Shown here: positions 22,151-33,664 of the stretch, in pieces | Layout: the number at the start of each line of letters is the position of its first letter | Position numbering within the stretch: the stretch's first letter is position 1 | NCBI GenBank assembly: GCA_003254905.1 | Contig: QANU01027572.1 | Span: 124,001-188,000, forward strand | Source of the DNA: Nissolia schottii | Taxonomy: Eukaryota > Streptophyta > Magnoliopsida > Fabales > Fabaceae | Direction of reading: 5' to 3' | Length of the DNA stretch: 64,000 bases | Notes under the pieces: generated by a model | What the model saw: only the letters and a program-made list of their open reading frames with translations | Database searches by the model: none | Told to the model about the DNA's origin: nothing | Program-made: the position numbers and the translations under genes

Positions 22151-23024
22151 CACGAGCTGTAACATCTCACATTTTTCCCTTAGTAGAAAGTTCGCAAAAA
22201 TAAATAAAATAATTTATAAATGAACTTAGAAAGGAGAAAAACACTACCAATGCCTCCCTTAGTGAGAATTTCCCAAAACAACTGTTCATCGATCCCTTGG
22301 TAGGAGTTGACCTGTCGAAGTCAGTAGAAATTATTCTATTGGGAATTTCCAAATTCTGCTGATACTCAAATGATTCCTCTCGACCTCTAGAGATGGATGA
22401 AAAACCTAAAGTGTCAGTAAAACAAAAATCGGTTCAGTTTCGAACGATTCCGCAGACACTAGAATAGTCCCGTTCGGCCCCGTTTAGCCAGCAGGACTAA
22501 GCAAAGGGCCTCAAGTCTTTGGAAATCTTACTTTAGGGAGGGAAAGTTCCCAATATACCTTAGATTAGCCCAAGACCTCATTTGGAAAATCGGGCGATCG
22601 TGGAAGCGCCAGCGGAACGGTTCTGTTCGGACACCGGCGAGAGAGAACTAGTAAAAGGTATCTGTGAAAAATACTCTTCGGAGGAAAATTCACAAACACC
22701 TTCTAAGATTAATATTTTTAGGTAGAGGGAAATTAGAGGATTGCGACGGTATAAGCAGAATATTTTTCGGACGACCGTGCGTGACGCACCGGCACTGCGA
22801 ACGATAAAACACAAGCGAAACGAAACCGGGAGAAAGTAAAATTTTGGGCAGCCCACGTGATTGAAATCAGATTGGCAAGGAAAATATTAAAATATTCATT
22901 TACTATTCATTGATTTGACCCTTTAATTATCTTTTGAATTAATTAATGTTTAAAGAAAATAAAAAGGGCAAAATGGTAATTAATCCAGGGGCAAAAAGGC
23001 AATTTTTAAGGGCAGATCTTTGGC

Positions 23025-23033
23025 TATAAATAG
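23025..23033 (+). promoter_or_regulatory. TATA box of the solo LTR
   Basis: TATAAATAG in a GC-containing context (GGCTATAAATAGCCC, itself an inverted repeat), with pyrimidine-rich DNA downstream. This placement marks the U3/R boundary region of a plant LTR. Confidence 0.7.
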
Positions 23034-23452
23034 CCCTTCATTTTCAGAAATTTTCAAGAGAGAATTCTCTCTGGTGCTAGGGGAAACTCTGTCCGTGTGC
23101 GCCGCGGTTACCCTGCAGAAACTCTGCCGGACGCTTGGATCGCACTCAAGGCTTGGAGGACTGCTCTCCCCCATCCTTCTCATCACCGAATCTGCCTTCA
23201 AGAGGTGGGTAACTTTAGCTACTCACCCCTTGGGTGGTTATGTTTGCTTATGTACGTATGTTTTTATGTATGTATGTTTATGTATGCTAGAACTTTGGCT
23301 AGGATAGGAAGATGATTCTGAAGGGTCTTGTGACCTAGACTAGTTAGTTGTATGATAGTTAGAATATGTGTGAAAACCTCAAAGAGTAACCATGAGCAAA
23401 GGGTAAGAGAAAGGAAAGAAATAAAGAATTTGGTTTGCAGTTTCGCCCAGTG

Positions 23453-23533
23453 ACCGCTGAGCGGCCCCAATGCACTGCTGAGCGATCGGGCTCATACCGC
23501 TGAGCAACCCTAGGGTACCGCTGAGCGGTCTGA
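23453..23533. repeat. Cluster of CCGCTGAGCGG motifs
   Basis: Four copies of a near-palindromic motif (CCGCTGAGCGG, CTGCTGAGCGA, CCGCTGAGCAA, CCGCTGAGCGG) lie within about 80 bp, some 430 bp after the LTR TATA box. Confidence 0.8.
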
Positions 23534-23865
23534 GACCTGAAAGTGTTATGGATACTGTTTTGAGGCACATAGTCTAACAATCAATGATATAACTGTAACT
23601 TATAACTGATATAACTGCAGTATGTGACGTATGTGATGTTATATGCTAAGAGTTAATGCATTATGATTATTTAAAGTAATATGTTAACATGCCATGCATC
23701 ATGTTATGGTACTTTTAGAGGACTAGAAGTTAATCAAGTAAAGAGTAAAGATTATAATGGAAATGAACCTTAGGGAACAAGTCATGCCATGATATGTGCA
23801 AAGAAAGGAAAGGAAAATAAGAAAGGATATGAGAAAGAAAAGATAATGAAAAGATATACTACCTT

Positions 23866-24362
23866 CCTGTCGGTAGGTGGCTGGCAGGAGGGGTCACTTC
23901 CCTGTCGGTAGGTGGCTGGTAGGGAAGCGGACGAGGATGCACAACCCTCCTGTCGGTAGGTAGCTGGCAGGATGAGGGGTCACTTCCCTGTCTGCAGGTG
24001 GATGGCAGGGAAGGGGACGATGATTGTTGTCGGTAGGTGGCTGACAACGGATTCACATAGCTGAATCAATTATGCTGATAATTGCTGTCGGTAGGTGGCT
24101 GGCAGCGGATTCACTTTCTTGTCGGTAGGTGGCTGGCAAGAAAGGGGAATCAATGATGCACAACCCTCCTGTCGGTAAGTGGCTGGCAGGATGAGGGGTC
24201 ACTTCCCTGTCTGTAGGTGGATGGCAGGGAAGGGGACGATGATTGTTGTCGGTAGATGGCTGGCAACGGATTCACAGAGATGAATCGATTATGCTGATGA
24301 TTGTTGCCGGTAGGTGGCTGGCAACGGATTCACTTTCCTGTAGGTAGGTGGCTTGCAGGAAA
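23866..24362. repeat. Array of about 12 hairpin repeats with conserved loop
   Basis: About twelve copies of a core GTCGGTAGGTGGCTGGC, with spacers of variable length. The bases flanking each core form inverted repeats that differ from copy to copy but stay complementary: CCTG..CAGG, GTTG..CAAC, CTTG..CAAG, GCTG..CAGC, and longer CTTCCCTG..CAGGGAAG. A larger block (two cores plus the spacer with GATGAGGGGTCACTT) is itself duplicated. The array lies downstream of the LTR TATA box, so it would be transcribed in the R/U5 part. Confidence 0.9.
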
Positions 24363-25339
24363 GATGAATCAAATAAAGAAAAGAATATGAAAATCTGAAA
24401 GCAAGAGGAAAGTATGAAAGAGTAAAGTATAAAAGAAAGAAAGAAAGAATGATAGTATGTGATGTATGCATGAATGTATGTATGTAATGTATGTAAGAAT
24501 GTATGTATGGAAGTATGAATAATTAAGAAGATAAATAAATATGATGTAAGTACCGTCAAGAGAACGCTCGAGACGGCTATGTATGTATAAGCGAAGGAAA
24601 GTAACAAGCACGAGAACTTAGTAAGCAAGATTAATTCCCCTATCACCTAGTAACGTAGATAAAGTCGTTCAGGACTTTAGGCCAGATAATAATCAGTAGG
24701 AATGTTAGTGTACATGTTCACTTAGAAACACCTAAGCGGCCTGGAGTATAATTAAATGAAACCCAAGAGCGCAGAGCTACAGTTTCCCATTGAGAACCTA
24801 CCGTTCTCACCCCCACTGCCTTATGACTCCAAGTAGCATGACGTGTTCACCGAGACGGAGCAGATATCAGGAGACAAACAGAGTCGTGGACGTCAGAGGA
24901 TTCCGAGAAAGCAACGGACAATAATTGATGCTTTATGTTTTGGATTAGCTCAAGGGATTAGATGTTCCCTTAGCCCTAGAAAAATGTATTATGACTTGTA
25001 TACTTGATAATGTAATTATGTATTATTATTCAAATGTGTAATTGTGTGATGGACCGAATACTTGTATTTTTATATGCTTCTCTAGTAAAATCTCCAGTAC
25101 TACTATTCTGTAGTTAACCACCGCTTGTATCTTTATATGCTATCTTAATCACGCACGGCTCTTACTTTATAAAATGATAATGCACACGAACGATTTTCAA
25201 AATGGTCCATACTTTCAAGTAAGAAATGTTTGCCAAGCTAAAAATAGGGGCTAGAAGTAACCCCACCAAAGCAGAAAACAACATAGTGAACATTGTTTAT
25301 TACGTACGGGTAAACAGTTAGCTAGGGTGTTTCACGAGC

Positions 25340-25560
25340 CATTCACAAAGTTAGAAACAAAGTAGAATATAGGAAAAGGGAAAATCATGAATCATCAAAC
25401 ACACATCTCCGTCAAAGCATAGATAATAAATACATTGGATACACCTAATCATACATACATTAGAAACATAGAGCAATACATAGAATTATCACATTCCATA
25501 GAGATTCGTACAAAACAAGCATCAAGGGAAATTTAATGATGACGAGTGCACTGCTCACTT
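25340..25560. other. Spacer after the solo LTR
   Basis: No gene seen. Confidence 0.4.
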
Positions 25561-25699
25561 GCACATATCAGATCATGGCAATGGTGATTGGTGCCCCACC
25601 TATCATGAACCTAGACTGCACAGGTCTGAGAAGAGTATACAAAATTGTATGTGCTATCATCTAGATTAGGTGCAGCGTCAGTAACTAGAGCTAGTGAAG

Positions 25700-28600
25700 G
25701 TGGTGGGGGTGGTGTAGGCCCTCGTCTAGGCCTCAACAGGCACAGTAGGAACAATTTGGGATATTGGCGGCATGGACTGAATATGATGGAGTAGCTCTAG
25801 AGTAACGACGAATCCTGCCAAATCCGCAACCGTTATCTCATAAGTGGTCATGCTGGTAGCCTTGAGCACGATAACTCCCCTAGTAAGGTCCACCTTAAAG
25901 AAGTAATGGCACAAGTCTATATAATCTTCGAGTTAAAACAAAATAATTCAATGTTGGTGATTTGGTTTGGAAAACTATTTTTCCTATAGAAAAGAAGTCT
26001 AAGATGTTTGGCAAATAGTCCCTAGGATGGGAAGGCTCATTCAAAGTTTACAAAATATTTTCAAGAAATGCTTACAAAATTGTTAGTGTCAATTTAGGAC
26101 ATAGTATCCCATCAATTAATGGGAAATATTTAAAACATTATAAACATTTGCTTCATGAAATATAGATTAGAAGGTAAGGAGTGAAAAATATTAGTGAGTA
26201 GGAACTGATAGCTAATATTAAGTAATAAGCCTTTAAATGCCTTCTCATTTCATTACAATTTAAAAAAAAAAACTAAAATGACAATAAAGAAGATTAAATA
26301 CACACTTGGCTATGACTACTCAAATTTAAAATTTTTAAGACACTCCTTAAACTTGATGAGATTAGAGGGCATTTCCTCTTGGACTTTTTCCCTTGCCTCT
26401 ACTGCTCGTGTCACCTTCGGGAGCTCGAGTTTGTCAACTGAATCAAATAGTTGACTATGGGAAGTCCTTAGATTGTTAATTTTTGTCTCTACATTATTGA
26501 TAGTTGACTTGTATGTTTGTAGAGAAGAGATGGCCTCTTGGGAACCTTGAAACTTGGCATTGAAGTCATGATAGAAGCTCCTCAAATTTCTACCAGGTGA
26601 ATGGCACAAACTTTCATTGAACTCCTCTTGTAGCTTGTCATCAACAGCTAGCAAATCCAATAGGGAATTGATGACAACAATCAACTTGTTCATCATAAAA
26701 GTGAGGAACCCCACAAGATATTGAGGAGTTTTAGGTCAAGGAGTTAGTTGGAAAGGTATTTGTTGAGATAGACCAAGTTGAGTTACCAAGATGCTTTGAC
26801 ACTTCGATCTGGAAGTTATAACATCCTTTGCCTTGAGCCCCACACTGTAGCTAGTAGTGATAGCCTCATTAAGGTCTGACAGGTTTGCTAGAAAATCCTC
26901 TTCAACATCATCTATGACCATTAGAGCTTTACCACGCTCGACAGGAGGAGAGACCTTAAATGTGGGTTCAGCTGGTGGTGGCTTAGATGATACTTCATCC
27001 TTGGGCTCATTCCCTTCTTTCTTCTTTATTTCATATATGACAATAAGAAAGTATATCAGAAATTATGTCATAAAACAGATAAGTAAATGTCAAAGGGATA
27101 ACTATGAAGGTTGAAATACCTGGATAGTAGTGGATGAAGTATCAAGCAAAGGATCCTAATCCTTTACAGGTAAGTGAGTTGTAGAAGTGGTTTCCTTAAG
27201 GGAAATTTGTTGTAGCGATTTTTGTCAAGCAAAGAAAGTTAGTGATAGAAATAATTAGAAAGAAAATAAAACAAGATATTTTAGTCAAGAGAAATACCTC
27301 AGTGGGGTAGGAGCACTTGAAGATGGAGTGGTTTTGAAAAAAGTCTTAGGGTGACCTAACAAGGTAGCATTGGCAACAATAGCAACTCCTGGAGAGAACT
27401 TGGCCTTCTTAGTCGAAGTGGGGGCTAGGAATTCTCTGATGAGTTGTACATCTTCCTCTGCAATCTTCCTTTTCTTGGAGAGGGGTGCTTTAGGAGCAAG
27501 GGATTTTTTCTTCTTTTTCAACTCATCTTCTTCCTTCTTTCTCTTCTTCTTCTCATTTTCTTTCTTTTTCTTCTCTTCTTCTATTTTCTCCATGACCTTG
27601 ACCAAATCTTGTTTCTTCTTACTCCTTAACTCCTTCTCTGACATTTTTCCTTTTTTTTTTCAGCCTCTTCTTCGTCTTCATATTGGTTTCATCAATGTCT
27701 TCTTCTCAAGAGTCATTATTATCCACAACAATGGCAGTAGTAGATTCTTCTTCACCTTGTCAAGACTTATCGATAGAGGAAGGAAAGCAAATAAATGGAA
27801 AATGAGTTAGCAAGAGGAACAATGGATGAAATGAGGAAATGAAAAATACCCAAGGGAGGACAGCGACGATTGATATGAGTCAAATGGTTAGTGTTTGGAG
27901 CCCATTGAATCCTCGTGTATGTCTCTAGGATGATGTATTCGATAATGTATCCGAATAACTCATTAAGGAGGATCTAAGAATGGGTCCGTGACAGCAAATG
28001 GTGCGTTTGGTAGAGGTTTAAACCTGAAAGGTATCATGAAAGACTCATGTCAGTGAAGGGGATTCAAAGCCTTAGCCTTTTCAAACTTTCTCCAACACAT
28101 GCCCTAATGAACATCCTTCTTTTTATTGAAAATCTCTATGGCGTCAAGGACCACATAATTTATCTCTCAGGGATCTCATTTGACCTTGTAAAATTGCTCA
28201 AAAGCTTGGATCTCTTTGCAATGGATACCTTTATCTTTGGCAGCTAGATCATCTGTTAGTTAAACTACAAAATCATGAGTCACTCGATCAGTATAGTTGG
28301 AGAAGGAAATCTTCTTATTGTCATAATATGAAGTCCACCATTCAAAGAATGATAGAGTTGAAAGAAAGCAAGGTTTGGTAGCAAATATAGAGTAAAATGC
28401 TTGACGCTTAGCATTTTCATTTTCGATGTTGGCCAGTCCTTCCAAGGACATAATTTGTGCCTTGTCAATCTGGTTTTGTTCTTCTAAATATAGTGGTGCA
28501 GGGAACCCTTAGGCAATTCCAAACTATCGATAGACAACACTGTGGAGGTGTAAGTTGACTCCATAGAATTTGGTGCCAAGGAGCCCAATAAAAAGTAGAT

Positions 28601-28860
28601 GAGCTTTTAGGAAATTGGCCTAAATATCATCATTTTCTTCTTGAAGGGTAGAGTCTGGCAAAGTCATGGGAGGAGTAAGCCATGTTGGTCCCACACAACA
28701 TTCAACAAGGGGATAGAGATTGTGTCCCGAAGACTTATCCAGTGATAGAAACTTCTCCAAATACACCTTCATCTTGTCAGCATTGTTAAAAGATAACATG
28801 ATTCTATATAGCAGAGATAATAGAAATATCAATTGTATTACCTGAGAGTTGTGTGTCTTT
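25700..28860 (-). mobile_element. Broken retroelement ORF region (gag-like or extra ORF)
   Basis: Minus-strand reading pieces run from 28832 downward. They include a segment near 28620-28832 (YPLVECCVGPTWLTPP), one near 28260-28451 (LSFFEWWTSYYDNKKISF), a lysine/glutamate-rich coiled-coil-like block at 27285-27644, and helical coiled-coil-like pieces at 26316-26921. This layout of a globular N-terminal part, a charged linker and a coiled coil resembles the gag-like or extra-ORF proteins of plant gypsy elements of the Tat/Athila kind. I do not recognise the exact family. It is broken in several places. Confidence 0.5.
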
Positions 28861-28864
28861 ACAT

Positions 28865-28905
28865 AGGAGGTTGAGCCTATTTATAGGCTAAAGACTCAAC
28901 GGCCA
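28865..28905 (-). promoter_or_regulatory. TATA-like promoter before the broken retroelement ORF
   Basis: On the minus strand AGCCTATAAATAGGCT, a perfect palindrome carrying a TATA box, lies about 60 bp before the coding remnants and is followed by a pyrimidine/adenine-rich leader. It has the form of a core promoter for a short transcript of this ORF; function is inferred. Confidence 0.5.
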
Positions 28906-28909
28906 AAAC

Positions 28910-29920
28910 ACAACGGCCAAAAATAAATTACAATCAATTAATAAGACTAAATCAAATCAAATCAATTATGATCATTAATATAAAATATTCTTAACAAGCA
29001 TGAAGACCCAAATGATTGGGGTGACGAAAACAATACAATTGGGCCTCCTCAATCTGAGGATAAATCCATAACTAAAGGAGCTAAAGAGGGCCTCCCAAAT
29101 TCTTCGTGGAAACACCTCGTCTCATAGTATCAATAGTGTCATTAATAGTCTCATACACATGAGATAGCAAAAATTTTGGAAAACCAAAGTTTTCTGCCTT
29201 CCACTAACATGCATGCTAGAGGCAAAACTAGATAAGGTTTCATTTGAATTGTTTGGGCACAAAAGATGATGGTGTTTATCCAATAAAACAAGAAAGCGAC
29301 ATGTTAATCATCAAAATAAGGTCTTTGGAGAGAAGTATTAAAAATGATCAAGTTAGGTAAATTTTTCTCCAAGATGAGGTCTATATAGCTCTGAGTCTAC
29401 TCAAGTAGAGATATAAGTATAGGGAGCAATCAAGTCCCATCAAACTCGATCTCATGGTTGTATATGAGAAGCGGGCACCCGTCAAATAGTGCATAATACT
29501 CTGAGTTAGGAGTAATTTGTCTTGATTGCAATTTAAAAATCCAAAGGTCATTGTTTTAATTTCATTAAAATAATATTTTCCTCAAATTAAAATTTGAAGG
29601 GAAATTCAAGGGTCAGACAAATTAACGTAATTTAAATATCAATGGTTGCTACATTTATACAAGGGCATAATAAAATGATTCTAATTTTAGAGGAAAAAAA
29701 CTAACAGTTGCAACTCTTCCTTACCCAAATGTTGTCAAAATGAAAAATTCTACGTGGCATCAAGTTATCCTAAATTTTTATTTTTTCCATGACAAGTGGA
29801 GGATGATATTTTAAGTCATGTCAGTGCCAAGGGAACTAGTCCTAAAATTGGAGGACTAAGGAATATAAGAAATATGAGACCTTAATATTTTCAATTCAAA
29901 GTTTTTGACTAAAGTCATGG
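28910..29920. other. Intergenic or degraded LTR DNA
   Basis: AT-rich, without recognised coding. It may be the 5' part of the LTR-like repeat that is recognisable from about 29925. Confidence 0.35.
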
Positions 29921-29924
29921 CAGA

Positions 29925-30545
29925 TGATGGCATGATGTCTCATTCAAGGAGGTTGACAATTACTTTTGATCTGAAGGCCCAAGAAATGACACGTTGCATT
30001 ATGACATTTAAGTTGTGACAAGTACATTTCCCTCCAAGGGTGCATCTGCATGACTTGTGGCATGACGATAAGATAACATGTGACATCAAAACTCTGAAGC
30101 TTGTGACAGTTACCAAAAGATCTGAACACTGGTAATATGACAAGTGACTCATTGGATTGATTAAAGACATGTGGACCAATGGAGCTTTGCATTTTGAAGG
30201 TTTCTTGTTAGGATGCATAGTTTGACACCAAGAATTCAAATTCAAAGGCAATGACGCAAGGGCACCATAAGGCAGTTACGTAACTGTCAGGGCTTAGTTT
30301 TCTCTATATATAGAACCCATCAGGCATACAATTTCGTAAGTTCCTAGGATCACACACTTGCATACACTCTCACGCGCTTGTCTCATGCCTCCAATGGCAT
30401 TACAGAGCATGAGAAAAGTCAAGTACACATCCTACTTCACCATTTTCTTTTCTCTTTTAGATTAGACACCATTTTCTTTTCCTTTTCTTAGGATTTTATT
30501 TGTTTGTAATTTCGTCACTTCAAACCTATTTGTAAGACATTATTT
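29925..30545 (+). mobile_element. LTR-like repeat, copy 1
   Basis: Shares long colinear text with 34765-35325: GAGGTTGA.AATYACTTTTGATCTGAAGG, CTCATGCCTCCAATG.CATTACA, GAGAAAAGTCAAGTACACAT. There is a TATA-like CTATATATAGAAC at 30304-30316 and a pyrimidine-rich 3' part ending in a TTGTAATTTCGTCACT-type stretch. It is consistent with the 3' region of an LTR; termini and target duplications were not identified. Confidence 0.6.
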
Positions 30546-30549
30546 TCTG

Positions 30550-31420
30550 CAATTAAGTTTCTATACACATATAATTATACTCATAACTCTGAAACCAGAA
30601 CTAAATCAAACAAGTAACATAAAAGCAACACTTAATTGTCAGGTTCTTAAAAATTTCTTTTCTACTCCTCACTCTAGAACTAGAACATGAATTCAAACAA
30701 TTAAGTTGCAAGCAAAAGCCATACATTGGCACTGACAGTACAACCTATTAAGTAACTCTGTATATTACTCATACAATCAAGTTTCTATATATTTTCCTTT
30801 GTGAACATGACTGTCGAACTGAAACTTAAGTGTAAACTTATAAAAGTCCCAAATTGACAACTCTATTGTCATCTGTCGAGAATAGAGCAATAATATAAGG
30901 GGAAAATATATACATATTTCTCGGGTACTTTAATTACGCTTCTGAGATTCCACAAGAGGAACCATTTTAGTTTCTCAAATTGAGATCCTAAAACAAGGTG
31001 GACTTATCGATTATTTGTTGTCGACAGTGATATCAAAAATCACCGAAAATGAAACAAAAAAGACGGCGGAAACGAATAAGAAAAAGGAGCAAGGAGCTGA
31101 AGATTGGAGATGGAAAAAGGGGGAAAATGTCTACATTGAGGGTTTTGAAATAATAGAAAAGAGATGGGAATAGAGGTTGCAGATTTAAAACGTGTGAGAA
31201 AATGAAGGGAGAGTGGGGGAGAAGAGAAAAAAAATTAAAGAAAAAGAAAAGAACGAAGAAGAAGGCGCGTGAGAGAGAAGAAAGAAAACGAATTTTAAAT
31301 ACAATTTGATACAACAAAAATGTTATGTGTACATCCAATTTCATACACTCATACATACATCATTCAAATTAGGTAATTAATGATTATAATACATATACAA
31401 TACATTTTCTCAAAATAGAG
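30550..31420. other. Intergenic, no gene seen
   Basis: AT-rich. A purine-rich stretch lies at 31050-31290 on + with no conserved protein. Confidence 0.4.
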
Positions 31421-31424
31421 CACA

Positions 31425-31815
31425 AACTTAAAGGCGTTAAAGTACAAACATTACAGGCGTTAAAGTACAAACTTTATGCGCATTTATGCACAAACTTTAT
31501 TTGGACTATACTACAAACCTATAGTTCAGAGTTATATACAATCTTAACTTTATTTAAAAATGCACAAACATTATAAATAGTAATGTACAAATTTTATACA
31601 CATGAATACACAAACATTACAAATTTATTAGAGTGTTTTACAATCTGAACTTTATTTTAAAAAAATACACAAACATTATATGTAATAATGCACAAACTTT
31701 ATTTCCATGAGTACACAAACATTACAAACTTGTAGATGATATTATCAACTATATTTAATTAAGTGCACAAACATTACAGACGTTAAATCACAAACTTTAT
31801 GTATATAAGTACAGA
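31425..31815. repeat. Diverged tandem-like array of ACAAAC-type units
   Basis: Repeated text of the forms CACAAACATTACA, GCGTTAAAGTACAAACTTTAT and TATTTAA-TGCACAAAC occurs about every 35-45 bp across the segment, with much divergence between copies. It looks like an old satellite-like array or the remains of several copies of one element. Confidence 0.65.
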
Positions 31816-32048
31816 GTGTATGTATAATGTATATTTTTTAGGTGTACGTGTAGCAGGACTCAACAATTGATTACGTTTCGTATACACATTATTATTGTTT
31901 AAAGAAGTAATATCTAGAAGATGGATTACATTGAACGTTGTCATAACACAGGAATCTCGCGCTTAATTATACTATTTGCTAATTATAATAATAATACTTG
32001 TGATTTATATATGATCCTATGCATATTGTATCGTTGACGATTGAATCC

Positions 32049-32058
32049 TATAAATAGT
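32049..32058 (+). promoter_or_regulatory. TATA box of the small OPS-like gene
   Basis: CTATAAATAG lies 84-93 bp before the chosen start codon at 32142, a normal TATA position for a short plant 5' leader. Confidence 0.65.
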
Positions 32059-32141
32059 ACACACTTATGTGTAAAGGGAGACATACATCCAATCCAAGCG
32101 AAAGAAAAAGAAGAACGGAAAAAAGCAGCGACAACTTTCAG

Positions 32142-32564
32142 ATGGAGTTGCCAGTGTTGGAAGCGAGTAGATGGGAAGGGTGCAAGGTGCACCCAAACGA
32201 TACGGAACTACCGGGTGTTTGCTCTGCTTGCTTAAGGGACAAGCTCTCACAACTTCACATCAAGAACCCTATTATTGTCGATCCCCTGTACTGTTCTCCT
32301 TCTCCTACTTCCCCTGATTCTCCTCCACCCTTCTCCCCTGCTGCTGCTGCTTCATCCAACCACGTGAATCGTGGCAGGTTCCGCCGGAATTCTTCACACG
32401 CCGCCGCTGCGGACTCTTTCTCGTGCGTGTATGGGTTGAACCTGAAGAAGAGCAGGTCCGTTGCCGTTGTTTCTAGAAGCAGGGTAAGAGAGAGGGATGT
32501 TAATGGGGGATGGGTAAGGAAGAAAGATGGTTTTTGGTCAAAGGTACTGAAATTGACAAAGTAG
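32142..32564 (+). CDS. Small protein with OCTOPUS/DUF740-type Cys motif
   Basis: A single-exon gene of 140 residues starting MELPVLEASRWEGCKVHPND. An upstream in-frame ATG (32067) exists, but the start at 32142 matches the family-like N-terminus and leaves a short leader after the TATA box. Residues 14-35 carry C-x2-HP...GVC-x2-CLRDKLSQL, the zinc-finger-like motif seen at the N-terminus of OCTOPUS (DUF740) proteins, which are membrane-associated regulators of phloem/vascular differentiation. The middle is Ser/Pro- and Ala-rich (PTSPDSPPPFSPAAAA), and the basic C-terminus ends in GFWSKVLKLTK. It lacks the long OPS body, so it belongs to a shorter related group of unknown function. The frame is intact, so I judge it a real gene. 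Confidence 0.8.
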   Translation: MELPVLEASRWEGCKVHPNDTELPGVCSACLRDKLSQLHIKNPIIVDPLYCSPSPTSPDSPPPFSPAAAASSNHVNRGRFRRNSSHAAAADSFSCVYGLNLKKSRSVAVVSRSRVRERDVNGGWVRKKDGFWSKVLKLTK

Positions 32565-33020
32565 GACGCAAAGGAAGGACGGCTTCATGAATTCCAGGAC
32601 TGAAAAAAGAGAGGGGCGAGGCGAGGTTAAATTTTTCTTTCATTTTTCCCCCCTTTTTCCAAGGCTTCATGTGATGTAATGCACGGATGTGTAATGGGTA
32701 TGAATTTGTGCAGTGTAACGAAAGTGAGATAAGAATGATAAATGCAAAATTTGTACAGTTGTGTTGTAAAAAGTATAACAATTACGAGTATTGTAATTGA
32801 GGGAAGAAAGGGAACGTGGCTTAGCTTGGTTTGGTAAAGTTAAGAATTTTTTTCAAGTTATTGAATTTTTTGAACTCTCAAAATTTGGTCATGAAGAGTT
32901 ATAATAGTGTTGCTTAATGAAATAAGATAAAACTGACTCCCAATAAACAAAATCACAGTAATAATATTTGATAAATGTATTATAAATTGTTCATCAAATA
33001 TAAAATGACAATAACAATGA
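32565..33020. other. 3' flank of the small gene
   Basis: Probable 3' UTR region. No further gene. Confidence 0.4.
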
Positions 33021-33023
33021 TGG

Positions 33024-33305
33024 TAAAATCTTGTTTTGATCCAATAGTTATGCTCAAATAATCACTTTAGTTTCGTATTTTTTAAAGCGTTCAATTTGGT
33101 CTTTTATTTCTTAAAACAAGTTAGTTTAATCTTTTTTTTAATTTAACTACGCTTTTCAAACGTCGGTAATGTCATTGTTCAAATGTGGTTAAATATAAAA
33201 AAAAGATCAAACTGACTCATTTTAAAAAATAGATGATAAAATTGAATGTTTATAAAAAATACGGGACCAAAATAATTATTTAGGTATAATTATAAGACCA
33301 ACAAT
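33024..33305. mobile_element. Fold-back MITE, copy 2
   Basis: Long imperfect inverted repeat like 12354-12641, sharing text such as TCACTTTRGT, TTCAATTTGGTC, GTAATGTCA-T-TTCAAATG and GACTCATTTTA. It has no coding capacity. Confidence 0.75.
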
Positions 33306-33531
33306 AACGAATTTCTTCTCATAATATCGAATTTCTCGCATGGGTTATTCTCGCAATCACAATTATTACAACTCAACCAGATGTTAGTTGCAATTTAAAA
33401 GCCCTTGATGGCTTGCCTTATCCCTCGTCCCATTACCAAGTCAATACTTGCTACTTTCCTCTTAAGACTAGTGGACCGATGTCAGGATCCATTTTCCTAT
33501 TATTAACATGTTATACGCATGCATCATATAA

Positions 33532-33662
33532 CTTAGGCTGCCGTCGACGCCTCGTGATCCATTTTCAAATACATATATTCCACGCAATCTTGTGCACATA
33601 TTCAATCTATACCAGCAAATATATAATTAATTATACAATTAAAATTTATAATTAGTCCTTAG
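33532..33662 (+). repeat. Dispersed repeat, copy 2
   Basis: Matches 21516-21655. AACATGTTATAC also occurs a few hundred bases or less upstream of both copies, and AGAATAATCAAGTTAGCA occurs downstream of both (near 21785 and 34450). The original repeat may therefore be longer and interrupted in one copy. Confidence 0.65.
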
Positions 33663-33664
33663 AA

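Larger units (their letters stand above)
22158..25334 (+). mobile_element. Complete solo LTR of a long-LTR Ty3/gypsy element (3177 bp)
   Basis: It starts TGTAACATCTC and ends in the GGGTGTT-type terminus. It is flanked on both sides by CGAGC (22153-22157 and 25335-25339), an exact 5-bp target duplication. There is no internal region between, so it is a solo LTR left by recombination. A TATA box (TATAAATAG, 23025-23033) and a region colinear with the 1-2540 LTR (for example CATGCATCATG at 23693-23703, and about 24610-24850) support orientation and family. Tekay/Del-like lineage is inferred from LTR length and ends. Confidence 0.93.

Noticed and set aside
27370-27810. Plus-strand open frame of 146 codons rich in Phe/Ser
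   Set aside because: Antisense shadow of the lysine/glutamate-rich block on the minus strand.
31033-31356. Phe-rich minus-strand open frame
   Set aside because: Reads through a purine/pyrimidine-biased tract; no recognisable domain or gene structure.
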